Assembly (NCBI RefSeq): GCF_009765975.1
Contig: NZ_LMUJ01000059.1
Location: 57,612 to 121,611 of the forward strand
Direction of reading: 5' to 3'
Length of the DNA: 64,000 nt
Origin: Acidisphaera sp. S103
GTDB taxonomy: Bacteria; Pseudomonadota; Alphaproteobacteria; Acetobacterales; Acetobacteraceae
Position numbers and translations under genes: made by a program. Of this stretch, positions 43,570-52,620 are shown one piece after another; the first letter of the stretch is position 1, and each line of letters starts with the position of its first letter. The notes beneath the pieces were generated by a model. It had not been told where the DNA came from. It saw nothing but the letters and a program-made list of their open reading frames with translations, and ran no database searches.

Positions 43570-45351
43570 TTGGCAGTTTGTTATGGGCTTACTCTTCATG
43601 TGCTCGACCGAATGAACATGCCCGTCGTCCAGGATGTGGCCGATCCAACCGATAGCCCGGACGATCGAACAACGGTCGTCCTTTCGGTTTCTCACGCCCC
43701 GCATGGGACTATTGAACACCAACCGGGACAGTCACCTCACATGCAGGCAGTGGCATTCGAGGGCTGCTTCGGATGGTTGCACCAGGCGACCGAGTCATTT
43801 CTGAGCGACACCGCGATCCTGCTGTGCCCCGGGTTGGGCCGCGACGCGAGTAGAGCTCACCGTTCATATCGCATAATGGCAAACCAGTTTGCCACCGAGG
43901 GCTACCCCACGCTCAGGTTTGACTATCCGGGCGCGGGTGATTCCTGTGAGATTGATGGCCGGGAATGTTGGACGGTTTGGCAACAAAGCGTACAAAATGC
44001 TGCAGACTGGCTGCGTGCCAACACCGGTGCTCGGCGAATCGTGATGATCGGTCTGCGTATCGGGGCAACACTTGCCGCCCTTGCCGCCTCCACCCGCGAC
44101 GATGTCGTCGGTCTCGTGCTGCTGGAACCCGTTCTACGCGGCAAATCCTATGTCAGTCAGCTTATGGTTGAGTCGCGCCTGCGAAGCGACTCTGCGACCA
44201 TGCCGGATGATGGTTTGGAAATCGATGGCCTTTGTCTCGATATGGGAACCGTCAAGCTATTGGGCCAAGTAGATTTGCGACAAGTCAAGTTATTACCTGG
44301 CTGCTCGATTTCCATCTTCAGCCAATTTCGTACACCCGTGTTGGCTGCATGTGTGGAAGCATGGCGCGATACCGGCGTTCCCATCGTTCTTCAAAATCTC
44401 GGCAGTCTAGACGCACTATTGCGACCCTGCCATTTGACCGACGGGCCCGACGCCGATTTCAGGCCAATTTTGTCTTGGCTGCAGGCTGCGATCCCCCTGC
44501 GGCAAATACCCCGCACGGCCGCGATAGCGTTACCGCCGAGCCTTGTGTCGCGTATCGCCACCTTGCGACCGGAAAATTCTGTCGAATCCCCGCTCCACTT
44601 TGGAGAAAATGGCCATCTGTTCGGCGTGCTGTGTCGTCCGACAGAGGACATTCCTTGCGATAGCGCCGTCATCATCGGCAATACCGGTGGCGATCCACAT
44701 TATGGTTTGGCGCGCTTCGCTGTCGAGTTCGCGCGCCGCCTGGCCGCCCAAGGAATAGCCTCGCTGCGCATCGACTTTGCCGGCCTTGGGGACAGCATCA
44801 GTTCCCCCGACGGCGGCGAGGATCTAACCCAAATATTCGGCATAGACCGAACGCCGGCGTTTGGTGCGGCCATCGATATGATGGAACGGTTGGGGTTCCA
44901 GCATTTCGCACTGAATGGACTGTGTTCAGGTGCTTATCACGCGTTTCTGGGTGCCCTCGCGGACGACCGGGTCACCGCGTTACTCTCGATCAATTTGCCA
45001 TGGTTTACCGTGCGCTATGATAAACCAGGACCGGAAAGCTTCGCTCGTCAAGCCATAGCGGAACTGTCGCATCGGCAGGTCCGCGCGTTGCTGCTATTCT
45101 CGGCCGGAGACCCGGGCATAAAAGCTTTGGAACAACATTTCGGACTGGAGGGCACCAATTTACGCGACACACCAAGCGTCGTCGCGTCGATCGTCGCCGG
45201 CTTGGACCATGACCTCACCCGCCGCACCATGCGACAGATCGCAGCGGATAAGATGATTGATTTCCTTCAGCAAAACCCGGCATTCCAGAGTAAATCACCG
45301 GCGGTCGATCAGAACACCGGCCCCGATCCCATTCATGCATCGGTCTCGTGA
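43570..45351 (+). CDS. Tandem alpha/beta-hydrolase fusion with unusual nucleophile elbows
   Basis: 593 aa from a TTG start with GAGGGA upstream; ATG 43615 is an alternative. Two hydrolase domains (~60-305 and ~340-570), each with a strand-oxyanion region (LLCPGLGRDASRAHRSY; VIIGNTGGDPHYG) and an acid-strand motif (LRFDYPGAGDS; LRIDFAGLGDS). The elbows deviate: the first is G-L-R163-I-G, lacking any nucleophile, the second G-L-C452-S-G, a Cys nucleophile as in exosortase-associated hydrolases. The second domain may be a thioesterase or acyltransferase acting on ACP-bound intermediates, the first structural. Confidence 0.78.
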   Translation: MAVCYGLTLHVLDRMNMPVVQDVADPTDSPDDRTTVVLSVSHAPHGTIEHQPGQSPHMQAVAFEGCFGWLHQATESFLSDTAILLCPGLGRDASRAHRSYRIMANQFATEGYPTLRFDYPGAGDSCEIDGRECWTVWQQSVQNAADWLRANTGARRIVMIGLRIGATLAALAASTRDDVVGLVLLEPVLRGKSYVSQLMVESRLRSDSATMPDDGLEIDGLCLDMGTVKLLGQVDLRQVKLLPGCSISIFSQFRTPVLAACVEAWRDTGVPIVLQNLGSLDALLRPCHLTDGPDADFRPILSWLQAAIPLRQIPRTAAIALPPSLVSRIATLRPENSVESPLHFGENGHLFGVLCRPTEDIPCDSAVIIGNTGGDPHYGLARFAVEFARRLAAQGIASLRIDFAGLGDSISSPDGGEDLTQIFGIDRTPAFGAAIDMMERLGFQHFALNGLCSGAYHAFLGALADDRVTALLSINLPWFTVRYDKPGPESFARQAIAELSHRQVRALLLFSAGDPGIKALEQHFGLEGTNLRDTPSVVASIVAGLDHDLTRRTMRQIAADKMIDFLQQNPAFQSKSPAVDQNTGPDPIHASVS

Positions 45352-45363
45352 GGAATTAGAACC

Positions 45364-45609
45364 ATGTCGATACGATCTATTATCCTGGAACGGGTTACCA
45401 TGATCGCGGAACAGCAAGGGAAGCAGCTTGCTCCTTTGACTGATGAACTACCCTTGTTGAATTCGGGGCTCGACTCGCTTTGCATCGCGATCGTCGTGGC
45501 GAATCTGGATGACGAACTTGGACTCGATCCTCTCTCTTCGGACGACCAGTCGGCGTTTCCTGTGACACTTGGCGATTTCATTCGGCTCTACGAAGATGCA
45601 GCAGCATAA
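45364..45609 (+). CDS. Acyl carrier protein, second copy
   Basis: 81 aa. Ser38 in LNSGLDSLCIAIVVANL is the phosphopantetheine site, the classic D-S-L form. It lies 12 bp after the double hydrolase and overlaps the ligase gene start by 14 bp, so it is probably the partner of that ligase. It differs from the first ACP in sequence and motif, suggesting distinct partners. Confidence 0.9.
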   Translation: MSIRSIILERVTMIAEQQGKQLAPLTDELPLLNSGLDSLCIAIVVANLDDELGLDPLSSDDQSAFPVTLGDFIRLYEDAAA

Positions 45610-46996
45610 AAGGCGATCGCTCTGGTCCCTTCTCGCACCCGCGGACGCGGCGCCGAGGCGGTTTATCGCCGACCCACTTACGCACCTTGCGATCCGCGAC
45701 CTTGCCCGCGGAACCGCCATGGGCGCACCGCTGGAGGCGCTTCGCGGACGGTCGGTGATGATTTCGACCGAACGACAACTGACGGCCGCATTGGCGCTGT
45801 GCGAACTTGATGGTATCGCCCGGCGCATGCTGCTTTGCACGCCGGACATGTCTCCCACCCATGTAAGTTCAGCCATTACGGATGCCGAAATCGACACGAT
45901 CGTAACTGATGGAGGCGGACCCGCAAAGAACGTTGCTCATGACACAAGCTTGATCTTCGTCGGCGATCGATTGAAGCCATGTGAAGGTACGCCCGACCGA
46001 AGCGTCGACACCGAATGGTTGCTGCTCACATCAGGCACGACGGGCCGGCCAAAGCTGGCCGTACACACGCTCGCAAGCCTGGTCGGGCCACTGAACGACG
46101 GTCTCGTGGTCCAGGATGCTCCCGTGTGGAGCACCTTCTATGACATTCGTCGCTACGGTGGTCTTCAGATTCTGCTACGAGCCTTCGTAGGTGGTGGTTC
46201 GATGGTGCTATCCAGTGCCGGGGAACCGGTAGCCGACTTCCTGAGTCGTGCTGGAGCCAATCGAGTGACCCATATCTCGGGTACCCCGTCCCATTGGCGT
46301 CGAACATTGATGAGTGCGGCGACGAGCAGGATGAATCCGCGCTATGTGCGCCTTTCGGGAGAGGCCTGTGATCAGGCAATATTGGACAACCTCCGGCAGG
46401 CCTATCCCGACGCCAACGTCGCGCATGCTTTTGCGTCGACCGAGGCGGGCGTCGCCTTCGATGTCCGTGATGGCCAGGCTGGGTTTCCCGCGTCCTTGAT
46501 TGGCCAAATCGGCAAAGACGTCTCGATACGTGTGGAGGACGGCTCTCTCCGCATCCGCTCCTCTCGCGTCGCGGACCGTGTCATCGGAAACCATGGCCGA
46601 GCCCTGTCGGACGCGGAGGGTTATGTCGATACCGGAGACATCGTCGAATTGCGTGGGGACCGCTACTATTTCGCCGGACGCCGGGAAGGCGTCATCAACG
46701 TCGGCGGCCTCAAAGTTCACCCTGAGACAATCGAAGCGGTGATCAACCAGCACCCTGCCGTGCATATGTCCCGTGTGTCAGGGCGTTCGAGTCCCATCAC
46801 CGGGGCGATTGCCGTTGCCGAAGTCGTCATAAACCCCTCGGCTGCCGCATGCGGCGTATCATTCGCGGCTATCAGGAACGAGATTCTTGGTTTGTGTCGG
46901 GGTCGGCTCGCACCCCACGAGATTCCAGTCACAATACGAGAAATTTCATCGCTGGAGATCGCGGCATCCGGTAAATTGGTCCGGCGACATGCGTAA
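45596..46996 (+). CDS. AMP-forming acyl/aminoacyl ligase, compact stand-alone form
   Basis: 466 aa. Adenylation signatures in order: LLLTSGTTGRPKLAVH (A3), FASTEAGVAF (A5), YVDTGDIVELRGDRYYFAGR (A7-A8), GVINVGGLKVHPETIE, and catalytic Lys in AASGKLVRR (A10). It is shorter than most acyl-CoA ligases because the N-terminal subdomain is reduced, as in DltA-like and exosortase-associated ligases. Overlap with the ACP gene and with the following SDR (8 bp) indicates a coupled unit. Likely activates a carboxylic or amino acid and loads the ACP. Substrate unknown. Confidence 0.85.
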   Translation: MQQHKRRSLWSLLAPADAAPRRFIADPLTHLAIRDLARGTAMGAPLEALRGRSVMISTERQLTAALALCELDGIARRMLLCTPDMSPTHVSSAITDAEIDTIVTDGGGPAKNVAHDTSLIFVGDRLKPCEGTPDRSVDTEWLLLTSGTTGRPKLAVHTLASLVGPLNDGLVVQDAPVWSTFYDIRRYGGLQILLRAFVGGGSMVLSSAGEPVADFLSRAGANRVTHISGTPSHWRRTLMSAATSRMNPRYVRLSGEACDQAILDNLRQAYPDANVAHAFASTEAGVAFDVRDGQAGFPASLIGQIGKDVSIRVEDGSLRIRSSRVADRVIGNHGRALSDAEGYVDTGDIVELRGDRYYFAGRREGVINVGGLKVHPETIEAVINQHPAVHMSRVSGRSSPITGAIAVAEVVINPSAAACGVSFAAIRNEILGLCRGRLAPHEIPVTIREISSLEIAASGKLVRRHA

Positions 46997-47723
46997 TGTG
47001 GTGGTGACGGGCGGAAGCCGCGGTTTGGGGCTGGGAATTTCTCAAAAGCTCGCGGCGTCCGGATTTCGGGTGGTGGCGATTGCCCGCAAAACCAATGACC
47101 AACTTGATAAGGCCATGGCGGAGGCCGCGAGTCGAGATCTGGGTTCGCTTCACTTCTGGCCATCTGACCTCGCGGATATCCCAGCGCTGCCCGCGCTGGT
47201 GAAAACATTGCGATCGGAATTCGGACCAATTTACGGCCTGGTCAATAACGCCGGGATCGGGACAGCCGGCATTCTCGCCAATATGAAGGACACCGATATC
47301 GAGGGGCTAATACGCCTTAACGTTCTTATGCCAATCACACTGACCAAATACATCGTTCGCTCCATGATGTCGGCGGGCAGCGGACGCATCGTAAACATCT
47401 CATCGATTGTCAGCCACACTGGATATAGCGGGCTTGCCGCCTACAGCGCCACCAAGGCTTCCATGCTGGGTTTTACACGCTCGCTAGCCCGAGAAGTTGG
47501 TCCGATTGGGATAACCGTCAATGCTATCTCACCGGGGTTCATCGATACCGAGATGACGCACGCTCTCAGCGTTGTCGATCGGGCAAAAATCGAGCGCCGT
47601 AGCGCGCTTCATCGGATGCCGGAAATCGACGACGTGGCCAATCTGGTTGACTATCTTTTCAGCGAGAAGGCTCGGAATATCACCGGGGTATCGATGACGG
47701 TTGACGCCGGAAATACGGCTTAG
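46989..47723 (+). CDS. Short-chain dehydrogenase/reductase (FabG-like)
   Basis: 244 aa. Cofactor motif VTGGSRGLGLGI, structural LVNNAGIGTAG, catalytic Ser139 (NISSI) and Tyr152-x3-Lys156 (AAYSATKAS), and PGFIDTEMTHALS. All active-site residues are present. FabG-like enzymes reduce 3-oxoacyl-ACP, so an ACP-bound intermediate is a reasonable substrate here. Start at ATG 46989, within the last codons of the ligase gene. Confidence 0.9.
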   Translation: MRNVVVTGGSRGLGLGISQKLAASGFRVVAIARKTNDQLDKAMAEAASRDLGSLHFWPSDLADIPALPALVKTLRSEFGPIYGLVNNAGIGTAGILANMKDTDIEGLIRLNVLMPITLTKYIVRSMMSAGSGRIVNISSIVSHTGYSGLAAYSATKASMLGFTRSLAREVGPIGITVNAISPGFIDTEMTHALSVVDRAKIERRSALHRMPEIDDVANLVDYLFSEKARNITGVSMTVDAGNTA

Positions 47724-47986
47724 CGGAGTCTGAAAATTCAACACCAATTTAGGCACCGCGGAATCGCATGACATTTGCCATTCTTCCGCTGCTGACGCCT
47801 GCACCTCCTCTTGTTTGGACTCTACTCCACATCCTGTTTTTCAGGCTATTTCAGCGGCCTATACTTTCGGATGAATTGCCATTCTAATGAGTAATCGAGA
47901 TGCTAGCGCAGCCAAATCGCAGTTGTCCGCGGACAAGGCGAGAGCTACGGCGTAAGATAAACACGTTCATCGGTGCTCCAGTTACC
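47724..47986. other. Intergenic gap before the MetY/MetA block
   Basis: 263 bp, the largest gap within the cluster, so the downstream genes may have their own promoter. I looked for SAM-II or SAH riboswitch features, usual upstream of alphaproteobacterial met genes, and did not recognise them. No ORF is supported. Confidence 0.4.
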
Positions 47987-49321
47987 ATGCACAGCGAGAC
48001 GATAGCTCTTCATGCTGGATTCGACATGGACCCCGCGACCCACGCAGTCGCGGTGCCGATCTATCAGACAGTTGCTTATGGTTTCGATAATGCCGAACAT
48101 GGCGCAGCCCTGTTCAATCTCGAGGTCGAGGGTCATCGCTATAGCCGAATCAGCAACCCGACCAATACGGTTCTCGAACGGCGCGTTGCGGCGCTGGAAG
48201 GGGGTGTGGAGGCCGTCAGCGTAAGCACTGGCCAAACCGCGCTTTATTACGCGGTATCGAACGTCTTGGGCCCGGGACAGAATTTGATCTCCGTGCCGCA
48301 ACTCTATGGCACGACGCATTCCTTGTTCGCTCACTTCCTTCCCAACACCGGCGTTCAGGTCCGATTCGCGGAGAGCGATCACCCATCTGATATCGAAAAG
48401 CTTATCGATCGCGATACACGGGCGGTATTTTGCGAGAGCGTGGGTAATCCGGCCGGGAACATCGCGGACATTGCCGGACTTGCGGCCGTCGCCCACAGGC
48501 ATGGGATACCTTTGGTCGTTGACAATACGGTTGCGACACCAATCCTGTTGCGCCCGATTGATCATGGCGCGGATATTGTTATTCATTCACTCACCAAATT
48601 CATGGGCGGCCATGGCACCACACTTGGTGGCATAATCGTCGATGGTGGGAAATTTCCCTGGGCCGAACACGGTGAACGGTTTCCGATGTTCAGCCAACCA
48701 GATCCCTCCTACCACGGCCTTGTCTATACGGACCATTTCGGTCCGGCGGCCTACGCGGCACGCTGCCGCAGCGTCTATTTGCGGACAACCGGGGCGGCGT
48801 TGTCTCCATTCAACGCATTTCTGCTGCTTCAAGGCATCGAGACCGTCGCGATCCGCATCGATCGTCATGTCGAAAACGCGAGGCGGGTTGCGGAATTTCT
48901 GCGTGACGACTCACGGGTCGAATGGATCAACTATGCCGGGTTCGAGGACAATCCCTATCACCCCCTGGTCCGGAAATATCTCGGCGGCCGTGCCTGCTCA
49001 CTGATGACCTTCGGGGTAAAAGGGGGATTCAGCGGTGGCGTACGATTCTATGATGCGCTGAAACTTATCAAGCGCGTCGTCAACCTGGGCGACTCCAAAT
49101 CCCTGGCGTGTCATCCCGCCTCCACGACCCATCGTCAGATGCCGCCAGATGTACAACTGAAGGCTGGCGTAACGCCGGCTACGATCAGACTGAGTATCGG
49201 AATTGAGCACGCCGACGACATCATCGCTGATATCGACCACGCACTCGCAGCGGCGGCGGCCGCTTTTGACCTCGTTGATAAAGACCATATCAGGCACCCG
49301 TCCATTGAAGGTCGACAATGA
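47987..49321 (+). CDS. MetY-like O-acyl-homoserine sulfhydrylase / gamma-replacement PLP enzyme
   Basis: 444 aa from ATG 47987. Cys/Met-metabolism PLP family, O-acetylhomoserine aminocarboxypropyltransferase branch: YSRISNPTNTVLERRVAALE, SVPQLYGTTHSLF, VVDNTVATPILLRP, and Schiff-base Lys204 in VIHSLTKFMGGHGTTLGG. MetY replaces the acyloxy group of O-acyl-homoserine with sulfide or another nucleophile. The gene overlaps the homoserine acyltransferase-like gene (ATGA), so the two form a two-step module. In a biosynthetic cluster the nucleophile might be something other than sulfide (inference). Confidence 0.88.
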   Translation: MHSETIALHAGFDMDPATHAVAVPIYQTVAYGFDNAEHGAALFNLEVEGHRYSRISNPTNTVLERRVAALEGGVEAVSVSTGQTALYYAVSNVLGPGQNLISVPQLYGTTHSLFAHFLPNTGVQVRFAESDHPSDIEKLIDRDTRAVFCESVGNPAGNIADIAGLAAVAHRHGIPLVVDNTVATPILLRPIDHGADIVIHSLTKFMGGHGTTLGGIIVDGGKFPWAEHGERFPMFSQPDPSYHGLVYTDHFGPAAYAARCRSVYLRTTGAALSPFNAFLLLQGIETVAIRIDRHVENARRVAEFLRDDSRVEWINYAGFEDNPYHPLVRKYLGGRACSLMTFGVKGGFSGGVRFYDALKLIKRVVNLGDSKSLACHPASTTHRQMPPDVQLKAGVTPATIRLSIGIEHADDIIADIDHALAAAAAAFDLVDKDHIRHPSIEGRQ

Positions 49322-50367
49322 CCAGGCCCGACGACTCGTTCCTCACTCAGTATGGCGGCGAGTCGAACCGCCCTCTGACTATCGGACTGGTCAACAATGC
49401 CTCGGACCGAGGGCTGAAGTCCACGGAACGCCAATTCCTGAACGTGCTACGGGCGGCATCCAACCACTTGGAACTAAAGTTCCGCTTCTTTACCTGCCCA
49501 GAGATACGGCGCTCGGCACGTCCGCTATCGTTCACGGGTTCTCCCTACGCAAGCGTCGACGAATTATACGATATGCCGCTGAATGCGTTGATCGTCACGG
49601 GCATGGAACCGCAAGCAACTATGTTGCGAGACGAACCGATTCAGGAAAGCCTGTCCAGGCTCGCGGATTGGGCGGAGGAACAAGCGGTTCCTGTGATATG
49701 GTCGTGTCTTGCCGCCCATGCCGCTGTTCTGCACCTCGATGAAATTCCGAGATGTCGGCTCCCCGCAAAGTTGTCCGGCGTCTTCGAGTGCGACATCGCG
49801 GCAGCCGATCACAGATTGATGGCCGGGCTTCCGTCGCGGTGGGCCATGCCTCACTCGCGTTACAACGGTCTGAATGAAGATCTTCTCATCGCAAAGGGCT
49901 ATCAAATCCTTTCACGATCGCACGAAGCGGCCGTCAACATTTTCTCAAAGCAAGGTGCCACGACCTTCGTGTTCGTCCAGGGGCATCCGGAGTATGATGG
50001 CGACACGCTTCTGCGTGAATATAATCGGGACGTTGGTCGATTTGCCCTGGGGGAAAAACAAGAATTCCCGCTGGCCCCTAAACACTACTTTACTGCTGAT
50101 TTGGAGGCCACACTCAACGAACTACGTGAGAATGCATTACAAGGTAGGCCCGATCCGGCGATATTGGGTGTCATATCCAAGCTGGTTGGGAACCAAGCGC
50201 ATTCCAACACTTGGCATATACCCGCGATCCAGTTCTATGCGAACTGGCTGACAGCCATTGCGAGAGATGATCTACGCAATTCCAGCAGCGATCGAACGCG
50301 CTTCTGCGGCAAAGAGCAGCGGCTGTGGGCGAATCCGGCTGCGGCCGAGGTTGCATCGATCCAATGA
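49318..50367 (+). CDS. MetA-like homoserine O-acyltransferase
   Basis: 349 aa, glutamine-amidotransferase-like fold. Nucleophile Cys130 in VIWSCLAAHAAVL and the His223-x-Glu225 pair in VQGHPEYDGDTL match E. coli MetA Cys142/His235/Glu237; LSGVFECDI and MPHSRYNGLNED are also conserved. It should acylate homoserine with a succinyl or acetyl group, supplying the substrate of the MetY-like enzyme. The C-terminal part is longer and more diverged (NALQGRPDPAILGVISKLVG). Coupled on both sides by ATGA overlaps. Confidence 0.88.
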   Translation: MTRPDDSFLTQYGGESNRPLTIGLVNNASDRGLKSTERQFLNVLRAASNHLELKFRFFTCPEIRRSARPLSFTGSPYASVDELYDMPLNALIVTGMEPQATMLRDEPIQESLSRLADWAEEQAVPVIWSCLAAHAAVLHLDEIPRCRLPAKLSGVFECDIAAADHRLMAGLPSRWAMPHSRYNGLNEDLLIAKGYQILSRSHEAAVNIFSKQGATTFVFVQGHPEYDGDTLLREYNRDVGRFALGEKQEFPLAPKHYFTADLEATLNELRENALQGRPDPAILGVISKLVGNQAHSNTWHIPAIQFYANWLTAIARDDLRNSSSDRTRFCGKEQRLWANPAAAEVASIQ

Positions 50368-51830
50368 ACCTCAAAGATGTGTCCGTCGCACCGATAGCTT
50401 CTTTGTTTTATGAGCCGGATGACCGGGAACGATGGGACGATTTCCTAACGATGGCCTTGAGTGAGGCCCTCCAGAGCGTTCCAGGAAGACCCGTGAACCC
50501 CATCCTGGATATTAACGTCTTTAGACAAACTTTACAGAGTTTTGATTTTCAGCTGCCCCGCCCGCTGTTCGAATTACTTCCATGGGTTATCGACCAACTG
50601 CAAAGCGGGGTCGTCCAGATGACCCATCCGCGTTATTTTGGTCTCTTCAATCCATCCCCTTCGTTCCCCGCGGAGTGTGCCGAACGCATTGTGTCGGCAT
50701 TCAACCCCCAGCTTGCCACCTCGACGACATCGCCCATCCCTGTCGAGATTGAAGCGCATGTCATCCGGTCGATCGCGCATCGGGCAGGGCTTCCACCCGG
50801 TTCCGCCGGTCACTTCACGACAGGTGGGTCCGAGGCAAATTTCACCGCTCTCATCTGTGCCTTGACGAACGCCAACCCGCGCTTCGGAGCTGATGGAGTT
50901 GCCGCCTTTGCGGGATCTCCCACCATCTACGTCTCCCAAGACGCGCATCTGGCATGGCACAAGATCGCACATCAGTGCGGGATAGGCCGCGCGTCTGTGC
51001 GTCTGATAGAAACAGACCATCTGGGTCGGATGGAGCTAAGTTCGCTGTTCGATATGATTGGATCTGACAGGGCTGCAGGCCACACGCCCGTCATGGTTGT
51101 TGCGACGGCCGGAACGACGGGCGCCGGGATGATCGACCCCCTGGCTGATTGCGCCGCTATCGCCCGTGTGGTGGGCGCCTGGTTTCATATTGATGCGGCG
51201 TGGGGTGGCGCGCTTATCGCATCGGACCGCTTGCGAGGCGCGTTGGCCGGAATCGAAACAGCGGATTCGATAACGGTGGATGGGCACAAATGGTTTGCGA
51301 CAACCATGGCCTGCGGGATGTTCATCACCCGAGATGCAAGACTTCTCTCTGACGCGTTTCACGTCTCGACGAACTACATGCCGTCCAACGTCCAACATCT
51401 CGATCCGTATGTCACGACAGCCCAATGGTCGCGGCGCTTCCTCGGGCTTCGGCTCTTTCTCTCTCTGGCCGCGGCGGGGTGGGGCGAATACGCAAAATAT
51501 CTGGAGCGGTCGGTTGCCCTGATAGATTTCCTGAAGGAGCAACTGGTCGAACTTGGATGGACGGTGGCGAATGACTCGCCGTTGGCCGTACTATGCGTAG
51601 AACCGCCGATGGGCTTCCCGAGCGTTCGTTCTATCGTACGCGATATCGTTGCTTCGGGTTCTGCCTGGATATCGATCACGACGTTCAAAGGCCGGGATGT
51701 TATTCGGATCTGTGTCACCAATGGTCGGACGATGCCGCGAGATATCCAAGCCTTGGTGCGATCTCTGCGACACTTCGCACGCGGTGGAGAAGATCTGGCG
51801 CGGGATAGTCAAGAAGAGGGCGTCAAGTAA
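50364..51830 (+). CDS. PLP-dependent group II amino acid decarboxylase
   Basis: 488 aa from ATG 50364. Fold-type I decarboxylase: MTHPRYFGLFNPSPSFPAE, GHFTTGGSEANFTAL, stacking His195 (SQDAHLAWHK), Asp277 (FHIDAAWGGALI) and Schiff-base Lys309 (TVDGHKWFATTMACG). The family includes glutamate, tyrosine, diaminobutyrate and cysteine-sulfinate decarboxylases. Given its coupling to MetA and MetY, the substrate may be a homoserine-derived amino acid, giving a functionalised propylamine. It is not the fold-III decarboxylase found in exosortase A clusters. Confidence 0.87.
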   Translation: MNLKDVSVAPIASLFYEPDDRERWDDFLTMALSEALQSVPGRPVNPILDINVFRQTLQSFDFQLPRPLFELLPWVIDQLQSGVVQMTHPRYFGLFNPSPSFPAECAERIVSAFNPQLATSTTSPIPVEIEAHVIRSIAHRAGLPPGSAGHFTTGGSEANFTALICALTNANPRFGADGVAAFAGSPTIYVSQDAHLAWHKIAHQCGIGRASVRLIETDHLGRMELSSLFDMIGSDRAAGHTPVMVVATAGTTGAGMIDPLADCAAIARVVGAWFHIDAAWGGALIASDRLRGALAGIETADSITVDGHKWFATTMACGMFITRDARLLSDAFHVSTNYMPSNVQHLDPYVTTAQWSRRFLGLRLFLSLAAAGWGEYAKYLERSVALIDFLKEQLVELGWTVANDSPLAVLCVEPPMGFPSVRSIVRDIVASGSAWISITTFKGRDVIRICVTNGRTMPRDIQALVRSLRHFARGGEDLARDSQEEGVK

Positions 51831-51921
51831 AAAACATTAATTCAACATCTACCGGCAATGGCTGGGTTATCGGTCTCTGTCGGACTAATCATCTTCCTGC
51901 ATCACTTCGGAGTGCCCAATC

Positions 51922-52620
51922 ATGAAGGTCGTGGAACGCTTCCAATATCAGAAAACAATAGATGAAATTTGTCAGTTGGAATGGGACTCGCTAACAGCTC
52001 ACGACATGATCTGTGTGGCGTGGGCGTATTACTATTTCTCGATCCAATTCCGGGAGAACCTCAAAATCGCCCGTAGCATTTATCCGAATGACGAAAAACT
52101 GAAAGATCTGGAGCGCGAGGAATGCGATACTGACAACCTTTCTCCCTGGCCAGGAGTAGCCGATGTTGGAGAAAAGATGAACCATGACGAGTACATGCGA
52201 AGAGTGCTCGAAATGCACTCTATCGATTTGTCGCAAGTGCGATATTTCAAATCGGTCGGAGAAGGCTACCTGGAAGAAATGCGGGGACTGGATGACGTTT
52301 CCCGGGCGCTCAGCATTGCGAGCTATGAAGATGGCGGTCTCGAAAGGATATTTAGGGCCATTCTCGAGTTTCGTCATTGGGACAACGCACTTTTAGGCGC
52401 GTTCAGGCATTTCCTGTCCGAACACATACGTTTCGACTGTGACCCAACTCAGGGTCATGGCGCGCTGAGTCGTCATTTAAGGCCAGACGATCGCGTTCTG
52501 CCCCTGTGGAGCTCTTTCAAGTCTATTCTTATCACATGTGTGCCCAGATTGTCTCCCTGGTCGGGATCTGGCTCCGAGCTTCCTGCATGGGAAGGCTCCA
52601 TTGCGCAACAGGAGAGCTGA
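51922..52620 (+). CDS. Heme-oxygenase-like fold protein, candidate diiron oxidase (HDO)
   Basis: 232 aa, all-helical. WAYYYFSIQFRENLKIARSI is the helix typical of TenA/heme-oxygenase-like redox enzymes. Candidate metal ligands: Glu65-67 (EREE), His88, Glu137, His168, Asp172 or Asp174 and His179; the last four lie in SYEDGGLERI and SEHIRFDCDPTQGHGALSRH, recalling the H-x3-D...H set of UndA/BesC/SznF-type HDOs. Those enzymes use O2 to cleave C-C bonds or oxidise N. Placed between the decarboxylase (91-bp gap) and the FATP-like ligase (adjacent codons). The function is inferred. Confidence 0.6.
   Translation: MKVVERFQYQKTIDEICQLEWDSLTAHDMICVAWAYYYFSIQFRENLKIARSIYPNDEKLKDLEREECDTDNLSPWPGVADVGEKMNHDEYMRRVLEMHSIDLSQVRYFKSVGEGYLEEMRGLDDVSRALSIASYEDGGLERIFRAILEFRHWDNALLGAFRHFLSEHIRFDCDPTQGHGALSRHLRPDDRVLPLWSSFKSILITCVPRLSPWSGSGSELPAWEGSIAQQES

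Noticed and set aside
47724-47986. SAM-II or SAH riboswitch before the MetY-like gene
   Set aside because: I looked for the conserved pseudoknot elements typical of alphaproteobacterial met leaders and did not find them by eye.
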